From the NCBI RefSeq assembly GCF_950023065.1, contig NC_088678.1:33408580-33472579 (forward strand): DNA of 64,000 nucleotides. The letters run 5' to 3'. A program made the translations under genes and the position numbers. Origin of the DNA: Planococcus citri. Taxonomy: Eukaryota; Arthropoda; Insecta; Hemiptera; Pseudococcidae. The notes beneath the pieces were generated by a model. It saw only the letters and a list, made by a program, of their open reading frames with translations, did not search any database and was not told the DNA's origin. This document shows positions 11,260 through 23,500 of this stretch, piece by piece. How positions within the stretch are numbered: the stretch's first letter is position 1; each line of letters opens with the position of its first letter.

Positions 11260-12545
11260 ATTCTTCTCAAGTACCATCCCTTTAGTCTACTTACAAGCAA
11301 CTCCAGCTGCCACTAAGGATAAATACAATCGTGCTAGTACACGTACATACTTATACACGTGACGAAAGTTATCCTCGAAAGTCAGTTAAATTTGAATGAT
11401 AGGTAATCATAAACCTCGGATATTAGGTAAGAATCAATTTTAATTTATTGATTAATTAATGTTGACGTATAGGTATTTATACGGCGTATCTATTCTGTTT
11501 TTATAATTTACAATTTTATATCTAATTTTCTAAAAAAAAAACTTTCATTGACTAGGTAGGTACTTAGCTTACATGTTTAATAATTTATTGTATAATATTT
11601 CAAAAAATTTTAATTATAACGTTTAATGTTAGATACAAGTTATTTATTTTCCGAAAATTCAGGAAAACAGCTAAACAAATTCAACGTTTCCCTCAAACTG
11701 ATGGGCGTTTTTTTTTTCTTCAAGAGAATGAAATGAGTTTTGTACTCGAAATCAAATTATGAAGACAGAAATGAAAAATATGAAGTAAGTATGAAAATGA
11801 GGAAGTATTTTTAGATGTCACACCTTCTCAAGTTCGTCAATGCTGTGTTATTTAAACAGATATTTCCAATCCACACACTGTAAGCTGTACTTGAAACTTG
11901 AAACTTTATATTCTCGAAATAAATCGTGTTTTTTTTTCATTTTCTCTAGCCCTTGCCTAATCTATCTCGAAAAAAATGGGCTAGTTCCAACGTAAGAGGC
12001 AGTATTCCAACCTAGACCATTTTGCTATCACAATTCAAGACCACTTTTAGGATTTTACTGGAAAGTTGCAAAATTTGCAAATCGCTCATCAGGTAAATTC
12101 GTGATTTATAATTTTTTTCCACCCAAATATTCCGCACAAATTATGCCTAATCATTGAAAGATATCATTTCCGAACCTGAGGAAATGTTATAAAACGCAGT
12201 TGTGCTAATTACAAAAAACAAACAAAAAGTTTGACGTGTTTGATTGTTGTTCATGATTTTAAATTGGCACCACTGCATTTCAAAATATTTTCCCAGTTTT
12301 CGAAAAATGATATCATTCAATGATTTGGCATATTTTGCGAAGTATTTGAAAAGAAAAAATTTTCAAAACACAAATTTAATAACCTAAAAATGAAAAATTT
12401 GCACATTTTCAACTGTACAGTAGACCCCAAAAAGTAGTCTTGGATTTTGATGACAATGGTCTAGGTCGATGCACAATCTCGAATATCATCTTTTTCAACT
12501 GAGTTATTTTTCCTAAAACAGGTTTGATTTACAGGGGTTAGAGTG
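11260..12545. repeat. segmental duplication unit 2 (contains an FB1 copy from about 11965)
   Basis: This is the second unit, in the same orientation as unit 1. It carries about 120 extra bases after the first block (11300-11420) and many small indels, so the duplication is not recent. The FB1 copy here shows its inverted arms well: ACCATTTTGCTATCACAATT on the left against the complement of GATTTTGATGACAATGGTCT on the right. Confidence 0.85.
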
Positions 12546-15500
12546 TAAAAACCACAATTTTTCGAAAATTATGCCTCTTCGGTAGACTCAAATGTTCGTA
12601 TCTATCCCACTAAAAAGGTTATGGTTAAGGAAATTTTAAAGAGAACTATTCTTCAATTCTAATTTAGGTACAAACATTTAAAATGTACAATTGACTTATA
12701 GATAAACCATCTAAATCATCAACAACTTCTTTGATTGAGAAAATGTTATTTTGATATTTATGATGTACCTAATATGATTTTCGCCTTCATTTTCAAAAAT
12801 TATCATTACTTACCAAGAAATATTGCGTTGAACATTTTTTCGAAAATTTGAAATTTTATATAACTAGATACATTCAATTCAATTCTTTATTACTAACATA
12901 ATTTTTTACCTATAGGTAAGCATGGAAAGTAAGCATTCTACATGATTTTTACCGCAAAAAATACGTTTTTGACATCTGCATATAAAAATAAAAAGGACGT
13001 AACTACATTAATCATTAAGTAGGTAGAGGTACTACACATATGGAAACGTACCAGTATAGGTACAAAATTAAACCTCCCAGACTTGTATTGAAAATCGAAT
13101 TGTATGGCACATTTTTAACAAACTTTCGACGAATTTCGGCTCACACAGCCTTCTCGAATAACATCTAAAATAAAGAATTTTCTCGCAAGTTACACTGGCC
13201 AAATGGAGAAAAACTTTTTCAATAATTCCAATCCTATAGCGCGCTACTCCGCATTTAAAGGTTTAATGACCATACGGAATGAATAAATGGGTACCTCGTC
13301 GACGTTTAGTTTGGAAAAGACATGTGCCATTTCGAAATTAAATTTCGATCGAGGTGGGGAAAAAATGCCTCTCTCGATACGTAAACGAGGCGAATGAAAG
13401 AAACTATTCGAAACCAGGCTTAATAACACCAAAAGATACAGCCTAGATTTAATACATCGCATTCAAAAGAGACTCGATTCTTTCGCGTATAACTTACGAT
13501 CTGGTTTCACCTTTGTGAGATAAAAGAGATATCAAAAAATTGCCACCAGAACAGCCTGTGTCAATTTCGAAATAAAAACGGTGAAAAAAAATGAACGCTG
13601 AGCTCGAATAGTAGTACATATTTTTAATTAATGAAATGAATGAATTTCTTCCTCTCGTAGGGATATTTTCATTCGTTTTAATTACTGCGAAGGTTTCAAA
13701 TTCATTGAAATGTTTACCAAAAACATCAACTCGTACCTTCGATGTTTTGATAAAATGAATAAGAGAATTGCGCTTGGTAAAAATTTTTAGATAAAACACC
13801 TATAAGTAACTATAAATGTGAGAGTTGTATCCTGAAAAATGACACCCCTGCACTGCTTCAGGAGAATATTAGTTCAAATAATGGGGTATAATGAAAAATG
13901 CCATTAAATGCATTTGAACGTAAAAATTGAACAAATTTTTCCCATGTGATTCGTCCAACATTCATGTGAATGAAAAAAACTGGGAAGTAGTTTATTGAAT
14001 GACAACTGTGCAAAGATAAACGCAAATGTCAACATTAAAATAGTGGAATCTGAGTTTTTAGCGATACAGTTGGACGGAAAGAGTAATTGCAGAAGGGATA
14101 CTCTGTTTTTTTAATACGTAAATCAATTCCATCCGAGAAAAACAAGAACGCATAAAACAAGTGAATATTCTATACTGGCCCAATAGAGGAAGTTATTAAT
14201 GAATTAGATCCCAAGACGTTTTTTCTCATCTATACCGACAATACAATAAGGAACACATAAAGAAAGATGGTGACGCTCGGGCAATAAACCTCAAGATTCG
14301 CCGAAAATCACTTTTACTCCCTAGTTGAATGAACTACAAATTAACTGGTGTAAAAGAGTGGGTCGTCTTTTTTGGAAAGTCGGCGGTAGATTCAATAAAA
14401 AGTTGTTGGAGGTCTCAAAGACTACAGGAAACATTTTTTGATCCTGGCTTGAACCATCACTTTTCAACCGGGATTAGTTTTAAAATTTACATTGAAAATC
14501 AAAAAAACAAATTTTGAAACCAATTTTTTGAAAGGTAATTATTTGATCATACTACGTATTATATCCATTTAGAAGTGAGATAGCAGTCTTTAAATTTTCT
14601 TCACCTTTCTGTGGATTTTATGTGACTTGCAAAAATAATAAGATTTTCGACACATGCAAAAGTTGTGTAAAATAACCTGCAAAAATGAAAAAAAAAATCA
14701 AAAACAATATTCTACTCTCAAGCAGATATATTAGTTGGTACACATGATCAATAATCACAAAAAATTATCATTTTCAAATATTTTTTAATTTTTCATGCAA
14801 TTTTAAAATTTGAACCTCTGGTAAGAAAATGATGATTCAAGTCAGAGATCTTGAAGTTTTTCTTGCGATCATTAGAGGCCCCTTACAAATTTTTATCGAA
14901 CCCCTTCCCAATTTTCAAAAAAAAAAAAAATGAGGACTGTCCATCCACAATGTATAGGGTAAAAAAATATTTATATTGTTATTCAAGTTGAAAATGAAAA
15001 AATTATACATAGGTAATTCTATTAGTTTGTTTACAAATTATTTTTATTTACTTACATTATTCTAATTCTTTCCCTAAAAAAAATGCCAAATAAGTATGCT
15101 CTAAAAAGTAAAAATATTCCCTAACGATATGGGCATTGTCTTAATTTTGTCTGTGATGCCAGATTTGATTCAATTTCCGAACACCTACAGTAGGTATAAA
15201 GTTGTGATAAACAGGAAAGGTATCCGTCCCTTCGTTGCAAAAAGGTATTCCAGTTCCAATCCAGACTCTGTAAACTAAGGAACTATACTGTAAACACAGA
15301 GGGTTGTCTGGGCACTGATGGATTCACCAACAATTGCGTATACATAACATATGCAATGCAGTATCTGTTGAAGTTATATTTTTAGTAAGTAGTTCTACTT
15401 GTCTCGCATTTTTATTCAAGATTGTTTCATTAATCAATCCAGTCTTTATGTTCACAGTTTTATTAAGTACCTAGTCAATTATTCATAAATATAAATTCTG

Positions 15501-17080
15501 CACTCTCACAAGCTCAGATTCAAGGATGCCATCCTCCATCATAAATTGCCTCAAAATACGAAAGAAGAAATCGTCAAGACTTTGAGAGGACTGAGCATAG
15601 GTAGATAATATGAAACGAAACTGAATTAGAAAGTACAACGAAGTAAATAGAATCTTACACCCAATACTAAGTATCACTGTTTTTCCAAAATCATATTTTT
15701 TAAAGTATCTTTTAAGTATAATGAATCAAAAGCAAAAAAATTTTTAAAACCTTCAAAAATTTCTAACTTCCTCCAGTAGGATTTGAACCTACAACGACGT
15801 TTCACATTGCAATCATGGGTCGTCGCCTATGATTAATTGAAGAGAGATCTTTTTTTACAAATTATCTGATATCTCGCAATAATTTAATGTTTCAACTACT
15901 ATATCTTTATCGATTTTTACAAGCGGTTAAAATTTATTAAAATTAGAATTTGTTTTCTTCCTCATAAATTGTAATAATTTTATGAAATTCTTCAAGAAAA
16001 CATTCTGAAACAACCAGAGACCACTTCTCATGGTTGGTGGCTAACAATTTACTTCATTGCAGGAATCTTAGTTTTATAATTTTAAGGTAGGAAATTAAGT
16101 ATACTCGTTCCGCATCGTATTTAGGGAAGTTACCGCCTATGGGTGGTAACACTGTAAAAAGTGTCCTATTTTGGGGATACATGCCCAAAGTACGGCGCTG
16201 AGGCCAGTTGTTATGTGTGTTTGGTTCTATTGTGAAGTTGTACTCATTTGGTTTGAACATTCATGATTTGTGAAGAAGTGAGGAAATCTGAATAAAATGA
16301 AACAAAAGAAAAAGATAGCAATTGAGAATGAGAGTATGTACTTCTAAGTATATAAATGAATTGAGAAAGTAAGTAAACCAGAAGAAAAACAGAATTGAAG
16401 AAAATTAATATGGACATTTGAAAAAACAACATCATGGTAGCTAATTCGCATGGTTAACATATTTAGGCAAAAAACTTCCACAGTAAGCAATTTTGTTTAA
16501 CTTTTCTCATTTTTTTTGCTTGTGCAGGGAGGCTGAATAGACTGCTCGATTCACCAATTTTATTTTGCATGGTAGATAGTTTATGGAGATTTTTTTTTTT
16601 TAATGAAAATTAAGAACTTTTCACATTTTTTTCGCAAAGATATTCTCGGTGTTTACTTTTCAAAACCTATCGAACCTCAGAATGGGTTGATTTGTGCTTT
16701 TCAAAAATTCTACAGAAGTAAGATAACGTTAAATTGGGTGGTCAAATGAACTCAAACAGATGTCTTGAAAATTTTCACTCTTACGACGCTACTAAATTTA
16801 AAGTTACAAAATTCAAAAAAATATACCCTTTTTAATGTTATGTATGTACTTCTATCCCAATTTCCAAAACTGCATTTTAGTTCAAAGTGAATACCATAAA
16901 CAACAGCTTCCAATCCCTTGAAACGTACATAAAAATAGCCAAAAAATTTCAAAAATGCATTCATCGAAACTTCGGCACTAAATACGTAGGTAAACTGTAA
17001 ACCTACACGTATAAGTAGGTATAGATTTGCCTCTTTTTCACCCTATGCTGATCCATAGCACCTCAACTTATCACCATCTC
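12546..17080. other. non-coding, nothing recognised
   Basis: The longest open frames (for example 13494-13799 and 16054-16260, minus strand) show no domain and are interrupted by low-complexity residues. A tRNA T-arm-like word lies near 15775, but no complete cloverleaf forms. Confidence 0.5.
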
Positions 17081-17084
17081 CAGA

Positions 17085-17356
17085 AGGTCATCCTTAGGGT
17101 GGTCCTTATTTTCAAAGTTGGGATTTTCCTCCCTCCCAACCTCCAAAATGGTGACCACTGATAAGAAAATAATTCCCTATGTTTTTATTTTTTCCATTTT
17201 CAAAAAACTCGGGCTGCGGTGGGCCCAGCCTCTTATTTTTCAAAAATTTTATACAATACAAATTCACTGTAAAATTTCAAAATTTCAGAATTTCAAGTTC
17301 TGTTATCTCTAAAAAGCCTATTTTCAGTAACATAAACTCTCATGACGATTTCAGCT
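17085..17356. mobile_element. left half of a foldback element split by the LTR retrotransposon
   Basis: The block from TTAGGGTGGTCCTTA (17094) to the insertion point matches the reverse complement of 29290-29545. Shared words include TTCCCTAT, TTTTATTTTTTCCATTTT, AAAAAACTC, CAAGTTC and GAACTCTCATGA (AAACTCTCATGA on this side). Joined across the AGCT target site, the two flanks form one palindromic element. A partial relative lies at 54960-55070. Confidence 0.75.
17353..17356. other. target-site duplication AGCT (left)
   Basis: AGCT directly precedes the TG terminus of the left LTR and is repeated at 29180-29183 after the CA terminus of the right LTR. A 4-bp duplication suits a Ty3/gypsy-type integrase. 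Confidence 0.93.
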
Positions 17357-18319
17357 TGTGGTATAGGATTAAAAAATTTTAATAAGGAATCATTTTTTGG
17401 GGAAAGCTTGGCGTGTCCAAATAGGTAGGTAAGGAGTTAGACTGGTATAACTAAATAGGATAAGTGGGTAATTCTACAGGAAAGTAACATAAAGGAACCT
17501 ACCTATACTCCAGATAATTAAAATGTCTAAACATGAGAGTAATTTATTTCCTATCATCGAAAAAGGTTAGAAAAAAGGGACTATATACAAGTAGGTAAAT
17601 ACCTATCAAAGTTTCAAAAGCATAAGGTGAGATCATAACCTCTTTTAGGTGATAGGTATTTATTCGATCATAAAATATTATTCATAGGAATAATTACGAT
17701 GTTAGACACATTATAAATTTGAATCGTTTACTCGATTATCTAAATTTCTAAGAGCTAATAAAATATCATACCTGATATATCTAATTATTAGTTTCTAAAC
17801 CTGACATTACCTTGACAATTTTGATTTAATAAACTAAGACTGAGTCAATTTCCATGACTATATAGAAGCCCTATCTAAGAAGAATTTTCCCTAAATTCAC
17901 ACCATTATCTAGGCGTGTGCCTAAGCACCGCCATTACTGGCTTACGTGACACAGGTCTACTCTTCCATAATTAAAACCGATTCAATCGAATTAAAACACG
18001 AAATCATTATCGAAAATTCAAACAAATTTAACACTTGAAACTAATTCATTTTATTCTTACTCGAAACATTATTAGAAAAATAAAAACATAGAAAGAAAAA
18101 GGATTAATTACAACGCGATCGCGTAACACTTCAAAACGTACGTACTACTCACCATTCAAATTATTATTCGATACCTACTACGTTAGGTAGGACTTACCTA
18201 ACGTCCATAAGTTCAACTTTTCCCCACTCTCATCACTTAAGCCCATAATCATTGAACAATATGTAGATAGGTTAATCTACCCAAATAAATTCAGGCAAAT
18301 TAACATGACCTATGCTACA
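17357..18319 (-). repeat. 3' LTR (963 bp)
   Basis: In element orientation it starts TGTAGCATAGG and ends TATACCACA. It matches the 5' LTR except for the single base noted at 17501. A TATA box-like TATATAG (plus coordinates 17859-17865) lies about 24 nt before TCAGTC, an arthropod-type initiator. AATAAA-type signals occur downstream, for example at 17659-17664. Confidence 0.97.
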
Positions 18320-18335
18320 TAAAATTCTCCCCTGG
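18320..18335 (-). other. polypurine tract (plus-strand primer site)
   Basis: Immediately upstream of the 3' LTR in element orientation the sequence reads CCAGGGGAGAATTTTA, a purine-rich tract in the expected place. The exact cleavage site is not determinable by eye. Confidence 0.7.
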
Positions 18336-18656
18336 CAAACTGAAGTGAGGAGATTGGGAAAAAGTTGTACTTTGGAAAATTTTCAAATTAAAAATATCTT
18401 CGAAAGACAAGTACAAAAATTTGATAAAAATTTAAAGATAAAAAAAAAAAAAAACTCGAAAATTATAAAATAAAAAGATCATAAATCACAGCTGCTGATT
18501 TAAACAAAAATTACAAATACAAAAAAGGTCACAATCGAGAAAAAACGTCATAATCGGGTACATAGTCAAAATCGGTAGAAAAAACAAAAAGAAAAATACA
18601 AAAAATACTCGAAAAAGAAACAATAACATTGTATAAACTCGAAAAAGGAACGAAAC
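18336..18656 (-). other. 3' untranslated part of the retrotransposon
   Basis: A-rich on the plus strand (T-rich in the RNA sense), no ORF, between the ORF3 stop and the polypurine tract. Confidence 0.6.
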
Positions 18657-20426
18657 CTATTTACCGTCGTAGCGACCGTCGTCCACTCCATCCTTCGTCT
18701 TTTTCGCTCGAATGTAGAGGAGTATGTGTTCGAATTCTGCTCGAAGTTGATCAGGTGACATTATTCGAAGTGTGTTTAAGATGCCATCTACTCGAATCAA
18801 TGGCAGCATCTTCTTGCAACGGACTATTCGAGGAGTAGGATTTGTTCGCGTACCTTTGAGCGTAAATTCGACCTTATTATCATCGTATTTAATAATGTTC
18901 GATGTAAAATTCCGTCCGAGAATAATGGTACCTTTAACTTCACCAGAAATTCGATAAGGTTGCAGTTCGGTAACGTAGCAGTTGACGATATGCTCGTCAT
19001 TTTCGTATCCTGGCATTCCAGGGTTGAGAGTGATCGGGAAGTATACTGAAAAGTTGCTTTTTACTCGAAAATCGTCGCGCCAAGGAATATAAATCACCGT
19101 CTCTGCTTCAAGTGCTTGCTTTGCAATCAACCCCGGATTTGACCAAGTCAAGTAACTGACCACCGAATTCGACACGAGAGAATGCTGTAACCGGGAATCA
19201 TAAATTACTTCGATAGGTTGATTTCGCACTTTGCCCAAGATGGTAAATGGCCATGCTAAAGCATCTCGTAAACTTATATAAGTCCAAATCGGTCCGTACA
19301 AATATCGAGCGTTATGGGAATCATTTTCAAAGGTGTTTCTCACGAGGTTCAAGTGGTTTTTCCACGCATTAGCCTCTGTCTCGATCCTCGGTATTTCGTA
19401 GGTTTGACGTCGGTTGTAACTTTCGATCATCGGCTCAATGATTTGAAATTGTTGGTATATGCCTCTGTTTAGACCGCGCCAAATTTCGATATATAAATTT
19501 TGAAAAGCGCTCACCGGACAATCGAAATTTATTCTTAAAGATTCTCCTTCGTAATGGTATGGAATGAAGGCGTGAATACGATTAATTGGAATTCTATCTT
19601 CGTCGATCAAATATTCCGGAGCGATTTGAATGGCGTTAGCAGGAATCGGCTTAAATCGAGGTTCGATGGTGGCAGATTTTTTCGCATTTGGTACCGACGT
19701 GTCCGGAGAAGCGAGAGATTGCTTGGAAGTCGAAGCGCCTGAATTCAACGAAAGATTCATATTCGCACCAAAAGAAACGTTCTTTTTTACATTCGAGTCT
19801 ACCGCCGGTGTTTTCGCAGCTGGTTTCTTTTTTGTAAATTGGACGTCGTCATCCGTCTTCGATTTTGATTTCTTTAAAGATGACTTCAACTGATTTTCGA
19901 TGCTCGAAGACTCAGAATTCGAATTCGAAATAGATGATCTTTCAGGAGCTTCTGGATTCTCAGGTCTGATAGAAATCGGTAAATCATTGAATGCGCAGGA
20001 GATAAATTCATCCATATTCGGTATGATCAACAATTCATTAGGTACGAAAGTTGAAAAGGAACGAATCAGCGAACGGTCGAATGTGGTTGGCTTAAACTCA
20101 TCGAGTAAATAGTCGCAGCCAAAAGTCAACGTCAGAAATTCGTTAACGTATAGACGGACTTTATTGAGCAAAAACTCGAACGCAGCTTTTTTCAAAGCTT
20201 CCGAAAAACTCAATGACTCGACTTGAACGTTAATTCGATGACGGATCGGGCATTCGTAGTTGAATCCAATAAATGGAAATAATTTCTGGTCTTTTCGCTC
20301 GATGATAATATCCAATTCAGCAGACTGGGGGGTACACATGAACACTCGATCGTCGGGAATAAATTCGTTCTTGATGAAGTGAACGTGACAGTCGCTACAC
20401 TTGGAATAGAATCGATTATTGTGGAT
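18657..20426 (-). CDS. ORF3 of the retrotransposon: env-position protein with a degenerate retropepsin-like domain
   Basis: The frame is open for 589 codons from a splice acceptor at 20427-20428 (TTTTGTTTTAG) to the stop at 18657; TAG of the acceptor is the upstream stop, so translation needs splicing. The first 27 codons contain KCSDCHVHF, a possible metal-binding patch. Counting from the GTG at 20345, residues 130-240 are Ser/Lys-rich and probably disordered. Residues about 370-500 parallel the Pol protease: GKV, then IEVIYDSRLQHSLVS in place of the catalytic D-x-G loop, then TIILGRNF, matching LIVGRNL of Pol and the second retropepsin signature. The catalytic triplet is DSR, so it should be inactive. 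There is no signal peptide, membrane segment or furin site, so it is not an ordinary envelope protein. Role unknown. Confidence 0.85.
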   Translation of the reverse strand: MHNNRFYSKCSDCHVHFIKNEFIPDDRVFMCTPQSAELDIIIERKDQKLFPFIGFNYECPIRHRINVQVESLSFSEALKKAAFEFLLNKVRLYVNEFLTLTFGCDYLLDEFKPTTFDRSLIRSFSTFVPNELLIIPNMDEFISCAFNDLPISIRPENPEAPERSSISNSNSESSSIENQLKSSLKKSKSKTDDDVQFTKKKPAAKTPAVDSNVKKNVSFGANMNLSLNSGASTSKQSLASPDTSVPNAKKSATIEPRFKPIPANAIQIAPEYLIDEDRIPINRIHAFIPYHYEGESLRINFDCPVSAFQNLYIEIWRGLNRGIYQQFQIIEPMIESYNRRQTYEIPRIETEANAWKNHLNLVRNTFENDSHNARYLYGPIWTYISLRDALAWPFTILGKVRNQPIEVIYDSRLQHSLVSNSVVSYLTWSNPGLIAKQALEAETVIYIPWRDDFRVKSNFSVYFPITLNPGMPGYENDEHIVNCYVTELQPYRISGEVKGTIILGRNFTSNIIKYDDNKVEFTLKGTRTNPTPRIVRCKKMLPLIRVDGILNTLRIMSPDQLRAEFEHILLYIRAKKTKDGVDDGRYDGK

Positions 20427-20440
20427 CTAAAACAAAAGAA
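20427..20440 (-). promoter_or_regulatory. predicted 3' splice site for the ORF3 subgenomic RNA
   Basis: Minus-strand TTCTTTTGTTTTAG ends at 20427, about 80 nt after the pol stop. The ORF3 frame opens exactly at the following base. Errantiviruses make their third ORF from a spliced RNA, so this arrangement is expected. A candidate donor with GTGAGT lies at 26869-26874 near the start of the gag frame, unproven. Confidence 0.55.
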
Positions 20441-20507
20441 AAATACAACACAATTCTAGGTTAATTTCTACTCGAATATCGAAATATACAATATTACATA
20501 TCAGTAA

Positions 20508-23500
20508 CTAAGAGACTAGACTAGCAGACATTTCGACGAGAAGGCTTAAGACTTTTTCCCTAAAAGTTTGAGTGTCTGTACTCGCATTATACTTTTTCAA
20601 ATGCTTGATATTCTCGCTTATGACGTGTTCTGGATTGTCACATTCTTCGAGTTCATACACGTTTGGTTTCTTTTCGACGACAACTTTGTAAGGACCTTTC
20701 CAACAGTCAGATAATTTCGCTGATATTCCTTTCTCTTTACTAGAAAGAACTCGATTTTTAACGAAAACCAATTCACCAGCTTTTAATCGGACTGGTTTAA
20801 AATATTTCTTGAAATATTCTATTTTTCGATCACGATCTTTCTTGTGATTATCAGCGACGATTTTTTCGATATTAGCTGGAACATGTCTTTTCTTGATGAT
20901 ATCTATTAAGGGATCTGGAACCACTGTCTTTTTTACCACTTCGAATGGAATACATCCAGTAACTAAACTTTCGGTATAATTTAGTTTTTTCTCGACTGAT
21001 GGTAAAATTCTGGCCCAAGATTTCTGCTTGCGACTGATATATTTTCGCATACTGGAACCAATCGTAGCCATAATTCGTTCAGCAGGATTCGAATTTGGAG
21101 TATAACGAGATGTGTATCGTAACATGATATTTTGAAATCTCCAGTAATTTCGCCAATATCGAGAACTAAATTGGCTACCATTATCAGATAAAATCATTTC
21201 AGGTTTTCCAAATTCTGTGATCCAACTTTCGACTTTCTTTATCAAATTTTCAGAAGTGACTACTTTGACAGCATACAATCGAACATATTTGGTAAAGTGA
21301 TCTTCGATAACAAATACTGAATCACAACCTCCAGTACTTGGTGGTATTGGACCAAAACTATCGATGCATAGTATCTGATTAAAACGTTCAGACATAATAG
21401 GTGTGATTGGACCATATAATCTCGATGATGAACGTGATGAGATTTGACACGGTATACATTCAGCAACGAATTGATGAACTTGAACTGTCAGACCTGGCCA
21501 ATCGAAATGTCTACGAACGATTTTGATGAGTTTCGTGATGCCAACATGTCCATACTCGTGATGATAGTGATGGATAATATCTTTTCGAAGTTTTAATGGC
21601 ACATAAATTCGCCATATTCGATCATTACGATTTTGGATCATAATCAAGTTCAATTTTTCATCGAGTAACGTTTGGTATGGCTCACGACTCATCCACATTC
21701 TGATTTGGTCATCTCGATCTTGAAGTGCTCGAAATCGTCGAAATTCTGTATAGAGACACTTTGGAGGTAAATAATTAAAGAGAAATATGGTAAAGTTTTT
21801 ATCATTCTCAGTAATTTGGAACGTATATCGAGAGAGAAAATCTGCAATAGAATTCTCACAACCTGCAATGTGTCTGATATCGATTCGAAAATTATCCAAA
21901 TAGAGAAGCCACTTGATAATTCGATTCGGTAATAAGTCATTTTTCTTGAGATAGGTAACAGCTATATTATCTGTATACAAATGAACTTTATTACCAGCGA
22001 GGAGATAGTAGTTTTTCGCCAATAAATGTACAATAGCGAGCAATTCTAACTCCATTATCGAATAAGACTTTTCATAACCTTTTAATACTCGAGATGTAAA
22101 TGCAATTGGCATCATAAACGTTTTTTCATTTTTTTCTTGTTCTTGCATTACAACTCCACCGATGGCTTTAGTCGAAGCATCTGAGTATAAATAAAAAGGT
22201 TTATCGAAATCGGGATATACCAACATCGTTTCTCGAGCTAATTCTTGCTTTAATTCTTCGAAACAAAGTTCTCTTTCTTTAGTCCAAACAAAATCAGCTT
22301 TACTCGAAGTCATAGCGTACAAGGATTCGCAGAGAGCACTGATATTCGACATATAAGCTCGATAGTACTGGAACATTCCGAGGAATTGTTGCATTCCTCG
22401 AAGTTCCATTGGCTTTTGGAAATCCAAAATTGGTTGGATTTTAGCTGGATCAGCGGTAACTCCTTCTTCCGAAAACACCATTCCTAGGTAATTGATTTTG
22501 TTCTTACACCATTGTGTTTTCTTTAAATTGAGTGTCATTCCAGCCTTTTTCACTTTCTCCATAAATATTCGAATGTGCTCTAGGTGTTCTTTGAGCGTTC
22601 TCGAGAAAACAACGACGTCATCAACGTACACTCCAGTGAAGTGTTCGCAACCTTTCAATACAAGCAGCAGAGCGTACACAAATGCAGCCAATGAATCTTC
22701 GGTACCGAAACCAACTACTGTCATTACAAAAGGAATACCATCGACGACAAAACTTAATACAATTTGTTGGTTTTCATCGAGACCAATTTGAAGAAAGCCA
22801 CAATTAAAATCGAAAATCGTGAACCATTTCATACCTCGAAATTTGTATCGCATATTCGAGATATTAGGTACTTCAGTAGAATGACGTAAAATGTATTCGT
22901 TCAAAGGTCGACCATCGATACAAATTCTGACCTTTCCTCCACCTTTATCAACGAATACTAGACCAAGTTTATATGGTGACTGTCGTTGAACAATTTTACC
23001 ATCTTTGATCCATTGTCGAATAATTTTGAATACACCATCTTCGTAGCGATGAGGAATAGGACGTGTTTTTACCCAAATTTTCTCAGGAGGAGGCAAAACT
23101 CCACCTTTGAATACCAGAGTGTGCGTGTACATATTACACAACCCTATCCTATCTTCGAATATTTCAATATTATCGTGAATACTATTTTTTAACTCACCTT
23201 TTTCAGGATCAGGAATATTGATATCCTGAACCGTTTCGTCGACTCGAAGCATCAATTCACCATCGATGACGTATTCTTTATTTTCGCTGATGGAGAAAAT
23301 TTCTTCGGTTTTCATCGCGGTGATATATTTTAATTCGACTGGATCTTTCTGCTTTGGATCTTTTTTCAGCTCGAATCGATGTGGATTTTTTTCGCTATCT
23401 TTGAAGAAAACGTCGAACGTAGTATCGTTAGATGGATCTCGAACTTGAATACGATTTTCAGCCATATGAGTCACCATTTTAAACTCACGTTGAAGATTTC

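Noticed and set aside
15765..15850. tRNA-like T-arm on the minus strand (GGTTCAAATCC between GTAGG-type stems)
   Set aside because: No matching 5' acceptor strand, no U33 in the candidate anticodon loop and a spacing too long for a variable loop. At best a tRNA pseudogene or SINE remnant.
18657..20426. ORF3 as a retroviral envelope gene
   Set aside because: Position fits, but there is no signal peptide, hydrophobic fusion or membrane segment, or furin site; the C-terminal half resembles a retropepsin instead.
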